Source: Pseudomonadota bacterium
GTDB taxonomy: Bacteria; Pseudomonadota; Alphaproteobacteria; SMXQ01
Direction of reading: 5' to 3'
DNA length: 8,295 nucleotides
NCBI GenBank assembly: GCA_022562375.1
Contig: JADFPK010000072.1
Coordinates: 1-8,295 of the forward strand
Below, piece after piece: positions 6,467 through 8,295 of the stretch (positions are counted from its first letter, which is position 1; each line of letters begins with the position of its first letter). The position numbers and the translations under genes were made by a program. The notes below the pieces were generated by a model that was not told the DNA's origin, made no database searches, and saw nothing but the letters and a program-made list of their open reading frames with translations.

Positions 6467-6757
6467 ACGGGCGATCTCCAGCAACCGGGCGGTGTCGATG
6501 TGGGCCTCGAGATGATCGGCCAGCTCATCGAGCGTGGTCTCGATCCTGGCCTCGAAATCGGCCTTCGCGGCCTCGGCGCCGAGGGTCTTGAGGAAAGCGC
6601 GGCGGAAGGCATCGGCGGCGAAGAGGCCATGAAGATAACATCCCATGACCTTGCCGTCGGCCGAACGCGCCCCTTCGGCGCGGCCCTCCAGATCGAGCAT
6701 CGGGCGGGCGCAGTCGGGTCCGGACGTCTGGCCTGAATGTATTTCATAGCCGCGCAC
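6449..6757 (-). CDS. cobQ: cobQ C-terminal fragment, rest of amidotransferase domain
   Basis: This 102-residue frame can begin at GTG 6757, but that codon is the conserved Val of the internal CobQ motif VRGYEIH, so it is not a true start. The fragment carries [15 protein letters not shown] and the His of MGCYLHGLF (His codon 6629-6631). It ends with a helical tail typical of CobQ C-termini. It overlaps the N-terminal fragment by 14 bases. Its stop codon lies in the second copy of the 24-bp tandem repeat, 13 bases from the cbiB stop. Confidence 0.78.
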   Translation of the reverse strand: MRGYEIHSGQTSGPDCARPMLDLEGRAEGARSADGKVMGCYLHGLFAADAFRRAFLKTLGAEAAKADFEARIETTLDELADHLEAHIDTARLLEIARERSRY

Positions 6758-7961
6758 GGGCGCCGGTGGTGACCTCGATGCCCGTGGCCTCCTTCAATGT
6801 CTTCGAAGCCTCGATCCTCGTCGTGACATCGAGAAGACCGAGGCCCTCGGCCTCGCCCGGCGTCCCTTCGACGCCATGCCCATCGGAAATCTTTTTGCCC
6901 AGCATCTGATAGCCGCCGCAAAGCCCCATTACCCGTCCGCCCTGGCGCAGATGGGCTTGAATGTCGGTGTCCCACCCTTGGGCGCGCAGGAATGCGAGAT
7001 CGCCGATCGTCGTCTTCGAACCCAGCAGCAGCACCAGCTTGGCGCCCGTGGGCAACGGCCGGCCGGGCTCGACGAGGTCGATGGTAACGCCGGGCTCCGC
7101 CGCCAGGGGATCGAGATCGTCGAAATTGCTGATCCGGGGTAGCCGCGGCACGGCGACGGTGACGGCTTCCGCGCCCGCCATCGCTTTGGCGTAACGGCCC
7201 TCCTCGAGCGCCATGGCGTCCTCGGCGGGCAGCAGCGAGGCGGGGCTGAAGAACGGCACGACGCCGAAGCAATCCCATCCCGTGCGCTCTTCTATGGCGC
7301 CGATCGCCGGTTCGAACAAGGTCGCGTCGCCGCGGAACTTGTTGACGATATAGCCTTTGACGCGGCGGCGTTCGCCCGGGCTCAGCAGCGCGTGGGTGCC
7401 GATGAGGCTGGCGATGACGCCGCCGCGCTCGATATCGCCGATCAGCGCGACGGGAATATCGGCGGCCTCGGCGAACCCCATGTTGGCGATGTCGGAGGCG
7501 CGCAGATTCACTTCCGCCGGGCTGCCGGCGCCCTCGACCAGGATCAACTCGGCGTCCCCCGCGAGGCGGCCGAAGCTTTCCAGCACCTTGACCAAGAGCG
7601 ACGGTTTGAGGGCGTAATAGTCCCGGGCGCCGGCGTTGGCGGCGATCCGCCCCTGGACGACGATCTGGGCGTCGATCTCGGACTGCGGCTTCAACAGCAC
7701 CGGGTTCATGTCGGAGACGGGTTCGGTGAAGCACGCCCGGGCCTGGAGCGCCTGGGCGCGCCCGATCTCGCCGCCGTCGGCGGTCACCGCGGCGTTGTTC
7801 GACATGTTCTGGGGCTTGAACGGGCGCACCTTGAGACCCGAGCGCGCGAAGGCGCGCGCCAGCCCCGCCAGCAGCAGTGACTTGCCGACGTCCGAGCCCG
7901 TTCCCTGCAGCATCAGGGCGGGGACGCGCCCGGCGCGCGAGGATGCGCTACTTGATGTCAA
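6744..7961 (-). CDS. cobQ: cobQ N-terminal fragment, ATPase domain plus first part of amidotransferase domain
   Basis: This is the part of cobQ readable in the first frame, 405 residues. It runs from the P-loop-like GTGSDVGKS, through [23 protein letters not shown] and VNKFRGD, to the nucleophile region [13 protein letters not shown]. The last authentic residues are about [11 protein letters not shown] after that is out-of-frame tail. On its own it would lack the His of the amidotransferase site, so glutamine-dependent activity is not expected. A GAGG sequence about eight bases before TTG 7961 is a plausible ribosome binding site. Confidence 0.8.
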   Translation of the reverse strand: MTSSSASSRAGRVPALMLQGTGSDVGKSLLLAGLARAFARSGLKVRPFKPQNMSNNAAVTADGGEIGRAQALQARACFTEPVSDMNPVLLKPQSEIDAQIVVQGRIAANAGARDYYALKPSLLVKVLESFGRLAGDAELILVEGAGSPAEVNLRASDIANMGFAEAADIPVALIGDIERGGVIASLIGTHALLSPGERRRVKGYIVNKFRGDATLFEPAIGAIEERTGWDCFGVVPFFSPASLLPAEDAMALEEGRYAKAMAGAEAVTVAVPRLPRISNFDDLDPLAAEPGVTIDLVEPGRPLPTGAKLVLLLGSKTTIGDLAFLRAQGWDTDIQAHLRQGGRVMGLCGGYQMLGKKISDGHGVEGTPGEAEGLGLLDVTTRIEASKTLKEATGIEVTTGARARL

Positions 7962-8295
7962 GGACCGCCCTCAGCATGTCGGCGCCGGGATTGGAGAACT
8001 TGCGCTCCAGCAGGATCTCCTGGGGTGTCGCCTTGGCGCCGTAATATTCGGTGTTGAAGGCCTCGCGCTTCCGGACCCAGGCGCCCTCGAAGCTGGCGCC
8101 GCCGTACAGCCCCACCTGCTTGGAAACGGAGAAGATATCCTTGCCGAACTCGAGCGTCGTCGCGCCCTTGATGCCGGCGCCATCGGTGCCGATGGCGATC
8201 GATGCGTCGCCGCCGAGCGTTACCTCCTTGTCGATCAGCGCCCGCATGGCCTCGTCCGACATGATGACGAACATGATCTCGGAGTCCGAGATCCC
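7948..8295 (-). CDS. SYLF-domain (Ysc84-like, DUF500) lipid-binding protein, C-terminal part (5' end outside window)
   Basis: The frame is open to the right edge and gives 115 residues plus the stop, so the gene begins outside the window. An internal ATG at 8274 is not the real start, because the conserved sequence continues upstream of it ([12 protein letters not shown]). The visible part matches the second half of the SYLF/Ysc84 family: [29 protein letters not shown], a GAGIKGATT segment, [21 protein letters not shown], then an [13 protein letters not shown] region near the end. Bacterial members are usually exported or envelope-associated and bind lipids. The signal peptide, if any, would lie beyond the edge. 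It has no known role in cobalamin synthesis. Its last 14 bases overlap the TTG start proposed for cobQ, so cobQ may be read from its transcript. The family call is from motif recognition only. Confidence 0.82.
   Translation of the reverse strand, partial: GISDSEIMFVIMSDEAMRALIDKEVTLGGDASIAIGTDGAGIKGATTLEFGKDIFSVSKQVGLYGGASFEGAWVRKREAFNTEYYGAKATPQEILLERKFSNPGADMLRAVLDIK

Larger units (their letters stand above)
6449..7961 (-). pseudogene. cobQ: Cobyric acid synthase, interrupted by one frameshift
   Basis: CobQ uses ATP and glutamine to amidate the b, d, e and g side chains of (adenosyl)cobyrinic acid a,c-diamide, giving cobyric acid, the substrate of CbiB. The N-terminal dethiobiotin-synthetase-like domain shows [10 protein letters not shown] and [12 protein letters not shown]. 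The glutamine amidotransferase domain has the nucleophile Cys348 in MGLCGGYQ. The frame then ends at a TGA (6744-6746), while the conserved continuation [14 protein letters not shown] and the catalytic-type His in GCYLHGLF lie in a different frame ending at 6449. The total span is 1513 bases, one more than 504 codons, so removing one base (or adding two) restores a protein of about 503 residues, normal for CobQ. The likely site is the CCC run at 6758-6760 (coding strand). This is either a sequencing or assembly error or a real lesion; nothing else in the gene looks decayed. The probable start is TTG 7961, overlapping the upstream gene by 14 bases; ATG 7913 is the alternative. Confidence 0.88.

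Noticed and set aside
6744..6757. Programmed frameshifting or a two-subunit CobQ
   Set aside because: There is no slippery heptamer or evident stimulator, and the break falls inside the amidotransferase fold between Cys and His, so separate subunits would be implausible.
5359..7734. 791-codon minus-strand open frame across cbiB and cobQ
   Set aside because: It is out of frame with cobQ and antisense to cbiB, with highly charged repetitive composition. It exists because GC-rich DNA lacks stops, not as a gene.
1..8295. Mobile elements, CRISPR arrays, tRNA or rRNA genes
   Set aside because: I saw no transposase motifs, regularly spaced repeats, or tRNA/rRNA-like sequences. The window is almost entirely filled by the listed genes.

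Overview
This window is a cobalamin (vitamin B12) corrin-ring biosynthesis locus. The DNA is very GC-rich (about two thirds G+C by eye). The protein styles (CobI, CobL, CobH, a CbiX with a Cys/His tail, an SYLF protein) fit an alphaproteobacterium, probably of the Rhodospirillales type. That taxonomic guess is inference.

Positions 1-5296 (minus strand) hold one tightly packed operon. In transcription order it is cbiX (cobalt chelatase), cobH/cbiC (precorrin-8X methylmutase), cobL (CbiE-CbiT methyltransferase/decarboxylase), cobI/cbiL (C20 methyltransferase) and a fused cbiG-cobJ gene that runs off the left edge. Three of the four junctions are 4-base ATGA overlaps and the fourth is a 9-base gap, so translation is probably coupled. 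The large cbiG-cobJ frame is open at the window edge; I translated it codon by codon from the sequence.

Positions 5297-5427 are the divergent intergenic region. Positions 5428-6435 (plus strand) encode the membrane protein CbiB (called CobD in alphaproteobacteria). It converges on cobQ (cobyric acid synthase, minus strand, 6449-7961). cobQ is interrupted by one frameshift near 6755-6765, inside its glutamine amidotransferase domain. The two convergent genes meet in a 24-bp tandem duplication (6419-6466) that carries the stop codons of both. Upstream of cobQ, and overlapping its probable TTG start, is the 3' part of an SYLF (Ysc84-like) lipid-binding protein gene that continues past the right edge.

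The genes fit together as the early-cobalt route. CbiX inserts cobalt into the sirohydrochlorin-type ring. CobI, CobJ and CobL add methyl groups, CbiG opens the ring-A lactone and removes the two-carbon fragment, CobL decarboxylates, and CobH moves a methyl to give cobyrinic acid. CobQ then amidates the side chains and CbiB attaches the aminopropanol arm. Genes for the C11 methyltransferase (CobM/CbiF), the reductase (CobK/CbiJ), the C1 methyltransferase (CbiD or CobF type) and the a,c-diamide synthase (CobB/CbiA) are not in the window.

I found no wholly new system. The points worth a second look are the cobQ frameshift, the stop-codon-bearing tandem repeat, the CbiG-CobJ fusion and the metal-binding-like tail of CbiX.
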